A stretch of 64,000 bases of DNA from Syngnathus acus (taxonomy: Eukaryota; Chordata; Actinopteri; Syngnathiformes; Syngnathidae): the NCBI RefSeq assembly GCF_901709675.1, contig NC_051107.1, positions 1,419,501 through 1,483,500 of the forward strand, in the 5' to 3' direction. The notes under the pieces were generated by a model that saw only the letters and a program-made list of their open reading frames with translations, searched no databases and had not been told where the DNA came from. A program made the translations under genes and the position numbers. This document shows, in pieces, positions 1 through 10,965 of this stretch. How positions within the stretch are numbered: position 1 is the stretch's first letter; every line of letters starts with the position of its first letter.

Positions 1-56
1 CAAAAATAAATAAATGAATTTAAAAAAAAGCACGTGAAAGATATTGAGCTCATTAC

Positions 57-1995
57 TCTCTTCTGCTTTTGGAAAAGGAGTTCCAGCTCCCTCTCCTTGG
101 AGGACAGCTGATCTTCCAGGTCCTGGCTTCTCGACTGGAGGCGCTCCGAGTCCTGCGGGGGTCAAAGTTGAGCGCGTATGTGCATGTTTGTTTATAAACC
201 CAAATGTACCTTCAGCAGCAGCCTGTCCTTCTCCGTCTTGATCTGGGCTTCCATCTCCTCGTACAGGTGGCGGATCTCGTTGTCGTGCGTCGCCGCCCTC
301 CTGAACATTCCAGAACAGCCTCAAGCGCCCCTCCGGCAATTACAAGCTAAAAGCTAATTAGCCGTACCATGAGGCGTCACGAGAACATGAGCCTAATTAT
401 GTTGGTTCACGACAAGCATACGTTTGTGTTTCATACATGGACTAAATCGTCTCTCGGGGTGCGGTGTGTTTTCTCGCGGGCTAAAAAACCGAGATTAGCG
501 GTCATTTGACACGGATAAAGTCTGATTAAGAGATTGTTCCAAGTACAGTTTGTATGATAACAACATTCTTCCTTATTATATACATATTTCTTTGACCTCT
601 GGAGGGCGCTCTCCATGTCCTTCTTGTCCTGGTGGGCCTCTTTGATTTGATGGGTGACCCTAGCCAGGAACTCCTCAAAGTTGGACAGGAGGTGAGGTTC
701 GTCCCGCCTGAGCTGCGCCCACAAACTGCGCACCTCGTCCGGGCTGGAGGAGGGAAATAAAAAGTAAGTCGAGATATTTTTGATCGGAGAATAAGCTCAT
801 CGGGGTTTCCACGCACTCCTCAAAAACATTACTGGCTCCAAGGCTGTCCAGCAACATACAGAAGTGACCCTCTTCCTCGTCCTCGCCTCCGGACAGCTTG
901 GCTTCCCATTGGCTCTGGAAGAAGGCCTCTTTGGTACGGGAGCCTGGAACCTGAGTCTGGGCCGGCTCGTCGGTCACCGAGATTCTCCGACCGTGGAGGA
1001 ACTGACCTGTAGTAAACCCAGTGGGAGTTTATTCCAAATGAAAATAAAAAAAGAGCATGAGAAAGTGTTTCACAACTGTTAAACTGGAGAAAATAAACAA
1101 CTCCATACTAAATGTTTTTTTTTTTTAATGTATTGCTCATAAATGTTAAACCCACCGATAGACCTATTTTTAAACTGTTTTTTATCAACTCAATGAAACT
1201 GTACTGCACCAAAATAGTTAAACAAATCCAAATGTTATTTAGGCAAGGATTCTTCTGCAAACCACTAGAGAGAGCCCGTGTATCGCAATTTGAGAATTAC
1301 TAAGAAAGCAGAAGTTTAAAATGTAAAAAGAAAAAACAGATTAGCACAAATTATGTCATCTAAACTGGAAAGTGTCTGAACTTGTTAAATGGAATGTTTA
1401 GAATCTGGATCACAGCAGGATTTGAACGAGTGTTTCTTATTATTTTTATGTTTGAAATTAGAATACGTGGTCTTTTTATGTACATAGTTTTTGGAGCTAA
1501 ATGGAGTTCAAATATTATAGTTTGCTTTAGTTTGAGGACATATAAAAGATTATTATTTTTTTTACATTTTCATCCACAAAAAGATAAATTATATTACAAT
1601 TAAAATAAATAATAAAAACAAATTTAAAATAATAAAAATAAATTAATTTATTGAATGAACATAGCAGAACGTACTGAATCCCGAAGAAAAGGCCTCAAGC
1701 GTGAGATAACCAGTGTGCTTCGTATCCAGAGAGTCAAAGACGTCCTCCAACTCCTCGGCCGACAGCGGCAGCTCCCTGTGGAGCCTCTGACATCACAACC
1801 TCAGATGCTTTCGAACACATCCGACTCCCCCCTACCCACCAGGCCGACTCTCACCCTCATGTCGGTGCGTGTGATGAAGCCCCGGCCCTCCACGTCGCAT
1901 GTCTGGAAGAACTCCTTGGTCTTATCCAGCATGGCAATGCGACCCCAGCCTGATTTGCGAGCGCCAGGTCTCCTGGTCTCCTCCTCGTGCTCCAT
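57..1995 (-). CDS. cracr2a: cracr2a (EFCAB4B) N-terminal half, partial at the left edge
   Basis: Six coding exons read on the minus strand: 1855-1995, 1675-1786, 817-1006, 597-743, 210-300 and 57-152, together 259 codons with matching phases; the gene continues beyond base 1. CRACR2A is a cytosolic calcium sensor that regulates ORAI/STIM store-operated channels, and its long form adds a C-terminal Rab GTPase domain, which is outside this window. Seen here: an ATG at 1995, a first EF-hand loop at residues 34-45 (D at 1, E at 3, D at 12), a second EF-hand-like loop at 68-79, an acidic linker (GGEDEEEG), the stretch [18 protein letters not shown], and the start of a charged coiled coil ([19 protein letters not shown]). 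The wording of the linker and coiled coil fits CRACR2A better than its paralogue CRACR2B. The second EF loop has K at position 3 and A at position 12, so it probably binds calcium poorly. An upstream GTG is possible but the ATG is preferred. Confidence 0.88.
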
Positions 1996-2600
1996 CTTCA
2001 CTCTTCTGCACCAAAAAGCTTGGAGCGGGCATGTAGGTCACGGTGGGATCAAGACATCGGGGGTGGCGTTAAGTTCGCTGGGCCACTTTAGGTTGTCTTG
2101 ACGACGAAGAAAAAGTTTACTTCGCATGTGTGCTGTCCCAGCTCTGTCCCAATACTTTAGCCCATGCTGTAGATTTTAAAGGTCAAAACAACACTTTTCA
2201 AAACTAAGTTTTGAGTACAGGCTATCAAAAACCTCTTTTTTTTCATAAACCCAGAGCGGTGTTATCACACGCAGTGTAGAGGCTTATCTTAAGACCCATA
2301 ATGCCAGAAAAACTTTTAATCATCTGCTTTCGCAGCACACATTTAAATCTTACACTCACCAACCTCCTTTGTCATGACAGAAGATAACAAAACTATCGCT
2401 CCCAAATCCGGATGAACCATATAAATAACTTTCTTACCGTGAATAAGGCAGCAGAAGCGCAGTAAGAAGTCTTGCTGCTGAAAGTTACTCAGTCATTCCG
2501 CGACCATGTGATGTCATGAGGGAGCAGCCCTGAGGGTGCGTAATCTCTTGTTGCCATGACGACAACCTCAAATCGAACTGGTTTTCATTTAAGGGCTATA
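1996..2600 (-). promoter_or_regulatory. cracr2a 5' UTR / promoter interval
   Basis: About 0.6 kb lies between the cracr2a start codon and the probable 3' end of ccdc59, so both genes are on the minus strand and closely spaced. Transcription of cracr2a must start here or in an untranslated exon here. I see no clear TATA box and no CpG-dense block. A CRE-like GTGATGTCATGAG occurs near 2508-2520. This is placement by position only. Confidence 0.35.
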
Positions 2601-2617
2601 AAGGGAGTATTTTCACG

Positions 2618-2623
2618 TTTATT
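2618..2623 (-). terminator. probable ccdc59 poly(A) signal
   Basis: TTTATT on the plus strand reads AATAAA on the minus strand, about 100 bases after the ccdc59 stop codon. This is a canonical cleavage and polyadenylation hexamer at a sensible distance. Confidence 0.55.
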
Positions 2624-2669
2624 ACAGATGGCATAAAATAATACATGAACGTTGTCACTTTATCTCACA

Positions 2670-2683
2670 CTGCCACCTAGTGG
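2670..2683 (-). promoter_or_regulatory. CTCF-like motif, full consensus match
   Basis: On the minus strand the sequence is CCACTAGGTGGCAG, which fits all 14 positions of the CTCF core CCASYAGRKGGCRS. It lies in the ccdc59 3' UTR, between ccdc59 and cracr2a. Occupancy is not shown by sequence; similar motifs can also be carried by fish repeats. Confidence 0.45.
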
Positions 2684-2723
2684 TAACAATGTACCACAAC
2701 AATCACTTTCTAGAGCAAAACGT

Positions 2724-4126
2724 TCATGTTTTGGGAGTCGTTTCTGCGATTTTCTGGATCTTCTGAAGCAAGTAGTCCATTTGAATATTGAGGTTGGGCT
2801 GACCCTTCTTGGTCTTTTTGCAAAGCATCTGATAGGTCTCCATCTTTTTTTCTTTGTACTTTTGAATGGCGTCCTCGCGCTGCTGCTTGCGCTTCAGGAA
2901 GTCCTGCAAAGCAGAAAGATGGATTCTTCAAAATTGAAGCATAAAAATAGAAAGTCAAACAGTGCTGACTAAGATGAGGACCTCTTTCTTTTTCCTCTGC
3001 TCATCTCTGATGCTCTGGCACACCTCCAGAGATCTTTGATAGGAAGTCTTCTTCCCCAGCTTTTTCTTCATACGGTTGCTTAGTGGCAGCCTTGAAGAGA
3101 AAATTGAAACCCGGTCACATAGGCAGGTGAAAAATTATATGAACAATTCAACTTTTACCTTTCTGCTACCGATGCTGACTTCTCCGTACTTTCTGCTACC
3201 GATGTTGACTTCTCCGTACTTTCTGCTACCGATGCCGACTTCTCCGTACTTTCTGCTACCGATGCCGACTTCTTCGTACTTTCTGCTACCGATGCCGACT
3301 TCTCCGTACTTTCTGCTACCGATTCTGACTTCTCCGTACTTTCTGCTACCGATGCTGACTTATCCGTACTTTCTGCTACCGATGTTGACTTCTCCGTACT
3401 TTCTGCTACCGATGCTGACTTCTCCGTACTTTCTCCCTTGGGTGCATCTGTACCTTCTGGGTCAGAACCAGCCTTCTCCTCCATACTTTCCTCGTTTGGT
3501 TTCTCCTGGCTCTTTGCGTTTCTCATTTTGACCCGGTTCATTCTGTTTGTCCTCATCTCGTTTTTCAGCTTTTCCGCTTCGGCCATGTACAAATGCTTGA
3601 GGTGCTCCGGGTACTGATCGTAGTACATGGCTGACGAGGATGTCTGCGTGTTTGGTTTCTTTCTCTCCTTTCGCAAAATCTTGTTGTAGTTATGCTTAAC
3701 TTTCTCTTTCCGATCAAAAGCAAAACCTTGACCTGGGATATGGAGATAAAATCATGTCAGATAGTGGTTGCGGTTATTAAAATTGTAGATATTTTTGTGA
3801 GCATTTGTCTGTAATTTGTTAGCTTTATATCTTTTGCAGGGGTTTAAGAGGGGTATGATATTCTTATAAAATTATGGACGAAATTATCATGCATAGGATT
3901 TGGAATGTAGCAAAGGGTCAACATCAAGACAAAGCAACACAAAATTTAAACAACATTTTACGAGCAAAACTTGAAGCCGAAGCTCACCTTCTTGAATGCT
4001 TCCTTGAAAAACTTTGTCTTCCGGAATCCATTTCTTCTTTCTGACGCCGGCATTTTGTGGCTTCCTCCAGTTTCCTTCTTTCCGTGGAACGTAACCTGTC
4101 TTCATTTTCGTATTTGTCGGTGCCAT
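2724..4126 (-). CDS. ccdc59: ccdc59 (TAP26/BR22, Fyv7-family rRNA-processing factor)
   Basis: Four exons on the minus strand: 3988-4126, 3159-3732, 2982-3090 and 2724-2903, giving 333 residues against about 241 in human. CCDC59 is a nucleolar protein of the Fyv7/TAP26 family, tied to small-subunit rRNA processing and also described as a TTF-1 partner. Diagnostic stretches are [20 protein letters not shown] at the exon 1/2 junction, [17 protein letters not shown] in exon 2, and the C-terminal [19 protein letters not shown] motif. The extra length is an in-frame array of nine decapeptides ([10 protein letters not shown] type) in exon 2 (see the 3161-3430 repeat). All four exon phases agree. It is head to head with mettl25, the same arrangement as in human 12q21. 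The donor after exon 3 is GTCCTC, weak but usable. Start is the ATG at 4126, with a basic N-terminus ([16 protein letters not shown]). Confidence 0.93.
3161..3430 (+). repeat. 30-bp coding minisatellite, nine full copies
   Basis: A 30-base unit starting TTCTGCTACCGATGCTGACT and ending TCTCCGTACT is repeated nine times head to tail with few substitutions. On the minus strand it encodes a decapeptide of the form [10 protein letters not shown] within ccdc59 exon 2. Substitutions give TS, ES, DK and KK variants but never break the frame. The array ends two bases before the exon 2 splice donor. Confidence 0.97.
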
Positions 4127-4480
4127 TTGGACCCGAGAAATGTGAAATGTTTACATGTGACACGAGTGCTAAGAGTACGCTTTAGCTTCAGACGCGGGAC
4201 TGTGACGTAAAACCGTAGACATGACTAAACAAACTCAGATCTTCAGGGATTATCAACTCCAGAATTCGAAATAAACACTAGCACAAAACAATTATAATTA
4301 CACTGATAATATGAAATTAAATTATCATGTATTAATATCTAAAACATAAACACTCAAAACATCATGTTTGTACACGAGTGGGACATCGATGATTTCTTTA
4401 TCAACTACTTATGCCTGGATCATATCGGAAGTAGATGACTGACATGAATTGCTACTATTCGCCTCATTTTTCTCGTTTTT
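4127..4480. promoter_or_regulatory. shared ccdc59/mettl25 head-to-head promoter interval
   Basis: The two start codons are 672 bases apart on opposite strands, and the SINE fills the mettl25-proximal half. Near ccdc59 there is a CRE/ATF-like TGACGTAA at 4203-4210. The remainder (about 4210-4440) is AT-rich with no obvious CpG block. A bidirectional promoter is inferred from the arrangement alone. Confidence 0.45.
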
Positions 4481-4486
4481 TTTAAA

Positions 4487-4790
4487 GATTAAGATTAAAG
4501 TCCCAATGATCGTCACACACACACCTGGGTGTGGTGAAATTTGTCCTCTGCATTTAACCCATCCCCGTGTGATTTTAATCCATCCCCTGGGGGAGAGGGG
4601 AGCAGTGAGCAGCAGCGGTGCCGCGCTCGGGAATCAGTTGGTGATCTAACCCCCCAATTCCAACCCTTAATGCTGAGTGCCAAGCAGGGAGGTAATGGGT
4701 CCCATTTTTATAGTCTTTGGTATGACCCGGCCGGGGTTTGAACCCACAACCTTCCAGTCTCAGGGCGGACACTCTACCACTAGGAGCTGG
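4487..4790 (-). mobile_element. tRNA-derived SINE
   Basis: Read on the minus strand the element begins near 4790 with a tRNA-like head: an A-box-like TAGTGGTAGAGTGTCC and a B box GGTTCAAACCC. A conserved body follows, ending with a GTGTGTGTGTGACGATCATT tail and an A/T-rich end near 4487. This is the structure of teleost tRNA-headed SINEs (V-SINE-like; the exact family is not assigned). A tail-only fragment with the same end sequence lies at 49419-49463. Its 5' head ends about 10 bases before the mettl25 start codon. Confidence 0.8.
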
Positions 4791-4798
4791 TTTTCACT

Positions 4799-7700
4799 AT
4801 GATTCCCTTGTCCATCAGCCTTGCAGAGTTGCGGCAACGCATAGATGAAGTCGTGCGTTTTCTCGAGGTTACTCTGAGCATCGCAAACGCGCACACGGTG
4901 GAGTTTTACACGCACGACGTGTGGAGTCGTTTCGTGGCCGTGTCGCCTGAGGAAGTGCTGAATGCACTTGGCATAAATGGCCAAAAGGGGGAGCCAGAGA
5001 TCCAAAACCAAATTGGATACAACGGTATTGCGTTGATACTGTATTGCTTCTGAACACATTTATGTTGACATTTTATGATTTAATATGACTATAATAATAT
5101 TTACACTAAATAAATTGATCTACAATATTCTGTGCTTATGCATATGTCCATATTATGAAATTAAAACTTTTTTCCCCCCAAAACAGAGCAATTGAAGACT
5201 TCATTTGGGTTTTGCCAAGACACCAACAGGCTAGTTGACGCACATAACATGTTGCGTTCAGCCAAGGCCCACTCACTACCTGGCCTAGGGGTCTGCATGA
5301 GCCGGGATGAGCTTTTGGAGGCCCTCAGACAAAAGCCAACGGAGTTAGGCGCTGAGTCGGGTATGACGGTGATGTTCATTTGGATGTAACGGTTTGAAGG
5401 CTCGTAATTTTTTTTCTCTCTTAGGTGTTGAATTGGAGCCGGATGAGTTCATGAACACGAAAAAGTCACATGAGGTGCAGTCCATGGCGGAGGTAGTGGA
5501 CTGTTTGGCCAAGCGCTGTGGAGTCAAACAGGAAAGTGTCATTTTTGAACCCTCCGTTGGTTTGTATTACATCTGATAAGCATCGTGTGCATCGTGCAGG
5601 TGATAGACGTGGGCTCGGGGAAGGGCTACCTGAGCTCCTTCCTTTCCCTGCAGCACGGCCTTCGCGTCTTCGGCATTGACTCATCTAGCACCAACACCCA
5701 CGGGGCCCAGGAGAGGAACCGCAAATTGCAAAAGTTCTCCAAGGTGTACCAGAAACACAGGAAGGCTGCGAAAGGAGAACCAGATCACCAGTTGGTCACA
5801 GAAATCAAAGCTGCAGAAGATAGAGAAGAGTCGCAGGAGGATAAGATGCAGTTGTCAGACCCGAACCCCACAGAGGAGCTGTTCTTAAGCGCCATGACAT
5901 TGGAGGTGTTACAGACTGGCAGAACTTCTCCCAGCTCACTGACTGATGAGGAGAGGCAGAGGAGGAAGAGGGAGAACCTTGAAAAGAAAGCCCAGAGTCG
6001 AACCGGCGCGACCGGTGCCGTCTTTTCGCCGCTCACCTCCTACGTTACCGCCGAAACGGAGCTGAGGGAGCTCATCAGCGAGCTTGAGGTGAGCTCGTCC
6101 CACATATGGACTTTCCATCTGCTATACTTTTGTTTAAAATCTCTCCTCCCGACGCCAGGATGCAGTCCTGGTGGGCCTGCACACGTGCGGTGACCTGGCG
6201 CCCAGCATGCTCCGAATGTTTGTGGCTAAAGCAGAGCTGCTTGCGGTCTGCAGCGTGGGATGTTGCTACAACAAGCTCTCGGAGGAGTTCGAGGCAGACA
6301 CACAGGGTGGGAAGGAATATTATTGGCAGAAAATACTCAACGGTGTGTTTTTACTGCTGCAGGAGCTGAGGTTCGGAGCCAAACTGCTACTTGAGTCCAA
6401 GTTAATTCATTCACTGCCATTGACGGCTATAGACGTCAAAACATCCATTTTAATTGGGCGGGCAGTGAATGAGTCAATATGCAATCTAGTTGTAAATTTT
6501 TAAGGGGGTGTGGAATAATGACAAGCTAACTTTGCTAACCCTAACCTATCATTTGAGTGCATGACTATGTTTTCCGAGCAACGAGTTAGGTCAGAATCAG
6601 TTGCATCATCTGCAGACGTAATTAATTAGCTAAATCTCCACCGAAACCACACACATGCATATGTTTTCCTTGAGTTTTCCATTTCCACTAATTAGCCGGG
6701 GAATAACTCTCTGTTCTTGACTTTTAATATTGTCAATCAGTTAGCATTCGAAATTAACTCATTCACTCCCATTGACGGCAATAGAGGTCGTTTTAACTGG
6801 CCTGGCAGTGAATAAGTCAAGAATGAATAATTGCGCTTTACGATCACCTCATCAAAAAACTTCTGCGGCCCTCCACAGAGCGTTCAAGTGGAGCGTTCGG
6901 GTTCCCTCTGAGTCAGCACCTCCGCCGCCTCTCGTGGTTCTGCGGCAGAAACGCCAGGATGTCAGCATGCTTGGTGAGTCGCGCGAGTCATGTACGTAAG
7001 AGTGTGACGAGTCTCTCACGCTGCGTTTCCTTCCTCGCTGGCAACAACAGGCGCTGGAAAGAGTTGCAGTGGGCCATGGGGTAAGTGACCCAGTGTTTGT
7101 TTGTGTGACTGTCAATAAGTCAAACAAAAATCCATCAAGTCATTGTTCGTCACCGACTTCATTGTTTCGAGAGCGTTTGTTTGGGGGGATGCGGCGCTGG
7201 CGGCTCCAGGCCAAAGTCGGTACTTGACGCCAGCTGCCATTAATATGGAATGTTTATAAATATTAATGCAATGACTCCATGGGGGAGGGGGGGGGAGCTG
7301 AATGCAAAAACAGACTTGATTGAAACCCACATGGCTCATCTGCTGGCTTTTGTTGTTCTTACACACAAGATTCAGATGGATTCGCTTTTCTACCGGGCGG
7401 TCCTGCATGTTATTCTTCGGGATCACTACGGCGCCTATAAAAGGTAACAGGAACAGGAAGTAGAGTTATTTACGGCACCACTGAGTTGAAGTGTGAAGAT
7501 TTGTGCTTGTGGAAACATTTCTATGCACTCCTAATGTTCAGTAATGATTTTTTTATTAGTTCTCAAAAAAACACAATATTATTATTATTTTTTTTTCCTA
7601 GAATTATTTGACAATAATTTGTATATTCTTCTCTAATTAATTTCCTTATTTAGAAAGGACATATAAACAAATGTAGCATGTAGACAATTTAACACGACTT

Positions 7701-8743
7701 GCATGTGTGTATATTTTTTATCATCTGCAAAGAGCGACTATTATTACAGCTTTTTCTCCTTAGTGAAAAGCGAGTGGGAAACGTCTACGCCAAGGCGAAA
7801 TCCTTTGTAGATTACGTTCGACGGGCTCTTCGCAAGCTGGACCTGGATGATTCAAAGGTCAAAATCGCAATATTTCTCATTTATATTCAATTTTTGATAT
7901 CATGTCAAATGTCACCACCACTGTAAAAGGATATTGCAAGGCTATTTCGGCTTCATTTGTCTTGTGGTTGCCACGGTAACCACAAGCCAAATGGTGACAC
8001 AGCCCTTGATGATACAGTTTCCCTTCCAGCTTTCCGACGAAGACATTCAGCAGTACCACGACGCGCACGCGCCGCGCTGGCCTGAGATCCGCGCTTTTAA
8101 TCTGGTGAGCCATTTGCACAGCCGCCCGAGTCCACTTCGGGTAAAAAACCTTTTCATGCCTTCTCGTAAAACCCAATAAATTGCCTGCCGTTAAATGAGC
8201 TCATGACGGCCGGTCGGATGGGGCATGAGGGTTGCGATGATGCTACGCTGAACTGCGAAATGACTTTCGGGGAGCTAGTGGCAGCTGGTTTTGATGTGTA
8301 AATGGTGAGCTGTAAAAAACCTGATTCTGGTTCTTGTGCACGTGTAGTTGAAGGTGACCCTGGCTCCTTGCATTGAAGGTCTCATTCTCCTGGACCGCCT
8401 CTGCTACCTGAAAGAACAGGTAATTAGACTCCCATAGTAATTTGTTCTCTTTCCACCCGGCACTACTGAGGGGTTTACAGAGAAGGGGAACATAAACGGG
8501 TATTCTGAGATACTCCTTGGGCCTTAATAAAGCATCGAACAACTAAGACTTCCTGCTGGGAAAAAGGCTTTCCATTGGGATGCTCAATCAAATTTTAATC
8601 GTAATTTAAATTTTTAAATTAACCTAATTGTTGACGATGTTTACATTTAAAATGCATTTGGTGCATATCCAATCAAGATCGATAAGCTAGCTAGCTAGCT
8701 AGACAGACAGACAGACAGACAGACGGACGGACGGACGGACGGG

Positions 8744-8798
<55 letters not shown>

Positions 8799-8998
8799 AC
8801 AGACAGACAGACAGACAGACAGACTTTTTCACAAGTTAATAGATGAAGGGTTGGGCTAAACCGCCTAATTCCCAAATTTTCCATTTATTATTATTATTAT
8901 TTTTTTTGCAGAACCAGGGATCTTTCTCTGCGTTGGTGCAACTGTTCGACCCGCTTCTGTCGCCAAGATGTTACGCCATTGTGGCGCTGAAAGACTGA
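4799..8998 (+). CDS. mettl25: mettl25, predicted SAM-dependent methyltransferase
   Basis: Twelve exons: 4799-5024, 5187-5360, 5425-5531, 5600-6088, 6159-6306, 6879-6973, 7051-7080, 7370-7443, 7764-7857, 8030-8104, 8348-8419 and 8912-8998, giving 556 residues (human 603). A class I methyltransferase is predicted from motif I VIDVGSGKGYLSSFLS at residues 170-185, the following acidic GIDSS strand, and the later LVGLHTCGDLAP and SVGCCYNKLSEEF blocks; the substrate is unknown to me. Other family blocks are NTKKSHEVQSM, VDYVRRALRKLDLD and the C-terminal LFDPLLSPRCYAIVALKD. Exon 7 is a 30-base microexon. The donor after exon 3 reads CAG|GAAAGT instead of GT, the only flawed junction. Start is the ATG at 4799, giving an N-terminus close in length to human, but it lies just past a SINE, so an upstream untranslated exon is possible. 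Confidence 0.92.
8686..8824 (+). repeat. compound tetranucleotide microsatellite in mettl25 intron 11
   Basis: The array changes unit along its length: CTAG, then ACAG, ACGG, GCAG and back to ACAG, each step one base apart. Total about 139 bases. It lies 88 bases before the last mettl25 exon. Confidence 0.95.
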
Positions 8999-10600
8999 TG
9001 CTCTATTTTTATACATCAGTCATCGATTGGACTATTAGCCTCGCTCCACAAGTCATGCAACACGTGCTGGAAAACAGCTGGAAAAAGCGCCATGAAGTCC
9101 CGTTTGATTGAGCTGTGTCATTTTTTTTTCTTCATCTTGATGCTGGAGCGTGGCAGTCGCTGGGCCTATTGGGGGTGTTTTAGGCCGAGACCTGGATGGC
9201 CACGCAGGTCTGGAAAGACCATCGTCAGACTCCCTAGTGTCGTAGGAAGAGGCCTTGACCTCTTTAATCTGTACAGCTGTTTTGTTCGCTCCCTTAATAA
9301 ATCTTATATGCTTGGAAAGGAATATTGTTGGGGTGCAGATGCATGAATTATGAACGCAATCAGACGCCGTGTGGAGCTGCAGCGTTCGGGGTGAGCGCAA
9401 ACGTCTTGCCGCTTTTGCACTATTTTCACACTTTGTTGAAATTGTGTAAAAAAACGGTTGGAAATGACATCCAATAAATATGATTGAACTCTTTCAAAAC
9501 AAAATGGCTTCCTGTCGTGCACATCAGGGTGCTTGACATTAATACCATCAGTGGAGAACCAGACTCCGCCCTGCAGCTGTGATTATCCATTTCCTCCGTG
9601 ATGTTTATCTGCAGGGGTGAAGAAGCAGTGGTTCCGGAGTAAATAGCATGAGAGGGGAAATTACTCGCTATGTTTGGCCTACAGCGCGCCGGCGTATCTA
9701 CGCAAGTATCTACGGAAATGCTCCGCGTGGCAAATGTTTTGATCACTTTTTCCCACGTAGCTCTTAAATTAGACGGAGAGAATTTTGACTAAGTGAAACA
9801 AACACGTTTGCTTGTACTTACTTTAATGAGAATATTTCCCTCCAGGCAAGGCGAGTAAATAAACTTCTTGTAATATGTTGAGCTTGTTTATATGCAACTG
9901 TGGCAATGTTGTTCCTTACTCTTTCTAATCCATAATCACTTTTGCTGGCTGGAAAACAGTAGTCCGTACTTTCCCCCGTCCCGGCTGGTTCGAATAAGGG
10001 TACACTTGGAATCCCAAAGCATCAGTGAACAAAACACTCGGCTTAATGAGTTGTTCCGAACGCCAGGGTTACAAATGTGTCACCAACCTCCGCCTACGAT
10101 GTTTTGCCTCCACTCCATGTGCTTTGCTTTTACTACTGGGTTCCTCTTCCAAGACCCCCGACAGTGTGACAGGCTTTGGTCCATCTGGTGGTCAAGCCAG
10201 TGCGTCCATACGCAATCTCGACCTGTAAGGGACAAAATGCATTGGTGGAAATTTGGGAATCAGCACACACGTGTTCCTCCATTTTACCCCAAAATAACTT
10301 TCAGATGTTCTAGTAGGCTTTTTCTGACTATTATTTTCCCACTTTATCTCAGAAGACTAACACTGCTTGTCGTTTTTAACTGTGTAGCCTATGCTAGTGT
10401 TCGTGATCAATTTACTAAATCTTAAAATAAATTGTAGTATGAGTTCTTTCATTAGTAATTAATGCGTTAAATTAAATGCTCTGTGCTTTTATAATGGACA
10501 ATTCTGACATTTTATGCATTAATAACAGTTAGTACGTATAACTATTTCTTTCAAATCCGGCAGGAAACAATGATAAAAGCCCTCTTTGTGTGCGAATGAT
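8999..10600. other. mettl25 3' UTR and mettl25-tmtc2 intergenic region
   Basis: A poly(A) signal AATAAA at 9296-9301, and a second at 9474, probably end mettl25 transcripts 300-480 bases after the stop. The rest to 10600 is unique-looking, mixed-composition sequence. I see no exon with supported splice sites and no clear repeat. Confidence 0.5.
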
Positions 10601-10965
10601 TGTACTCGGTGCAGCAGCCATTGCGCATGCGCAGCCTTCAAAACCACATGCGCCTGGCTCTCGCTCCCTTTCTGCTCTCGGGCGCACACACGCACATTGT
10701 GACCAGAGATGCGCATCACGGCCACACACGCGGATGCCGTCGCTCTCCATCGCCCCCTGACAACGCTCGCGAGCCGCTTGTGAGCGTCATGGCCCGCCGC
10801 GACACACTTTCGGTGCGCCGGGAGAAGCCCTGCGCGGCGTGGGGAGCCGCGCTGCCGAGCGGCTGAACAACAACAGACTTATCCACCCGTCATCCACTTC
10901 TCGTTCTCCTTTTGGAAGCGATCCTCTCCCCCGGCCGCCTGCAAGCTCCGCTTCGGCTTGGAGAG
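10601..10965 (+). promoter_or_regulatory. tmtc2 CpG-rich promoter / 5' UTR with NRF-1 site
   Basis: The 365 bases before the tmtc2 start codon are markedly GC- and CpG-rich compared with the flanks, and there is no TATA box. A perfect palindromic NRF-1 element TGCGCATGCGCA lies at 10622-10633. This is the usual form of a broadly active vertebrate promoter. The transcription start itself cannot be fixed by eye. Confidence 0.65.

Noticed and set aside
57-1995. cracr2b (EFCAB4A) as the identity of the first gene
   Set aside because: The second EF loop resembles it, but the [12 protein letters not shown] block and the coiled-coil start match CRACR2A better, and parp11 nearby agrees with CRACR2A synteny.
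1655-2101. Plus-strand 148-codon frame
   Set aside because: Antisense to two cracr2a exons and their intron; no family resemblance.
3076-3531. Plus-strand 151-codon frame with repeated [10 protein letters not shown] units
   Set aside because: It is the mirror image of the ccdc59 minisatellite; the minus-strand frame matches a known family and has proper splice sites.
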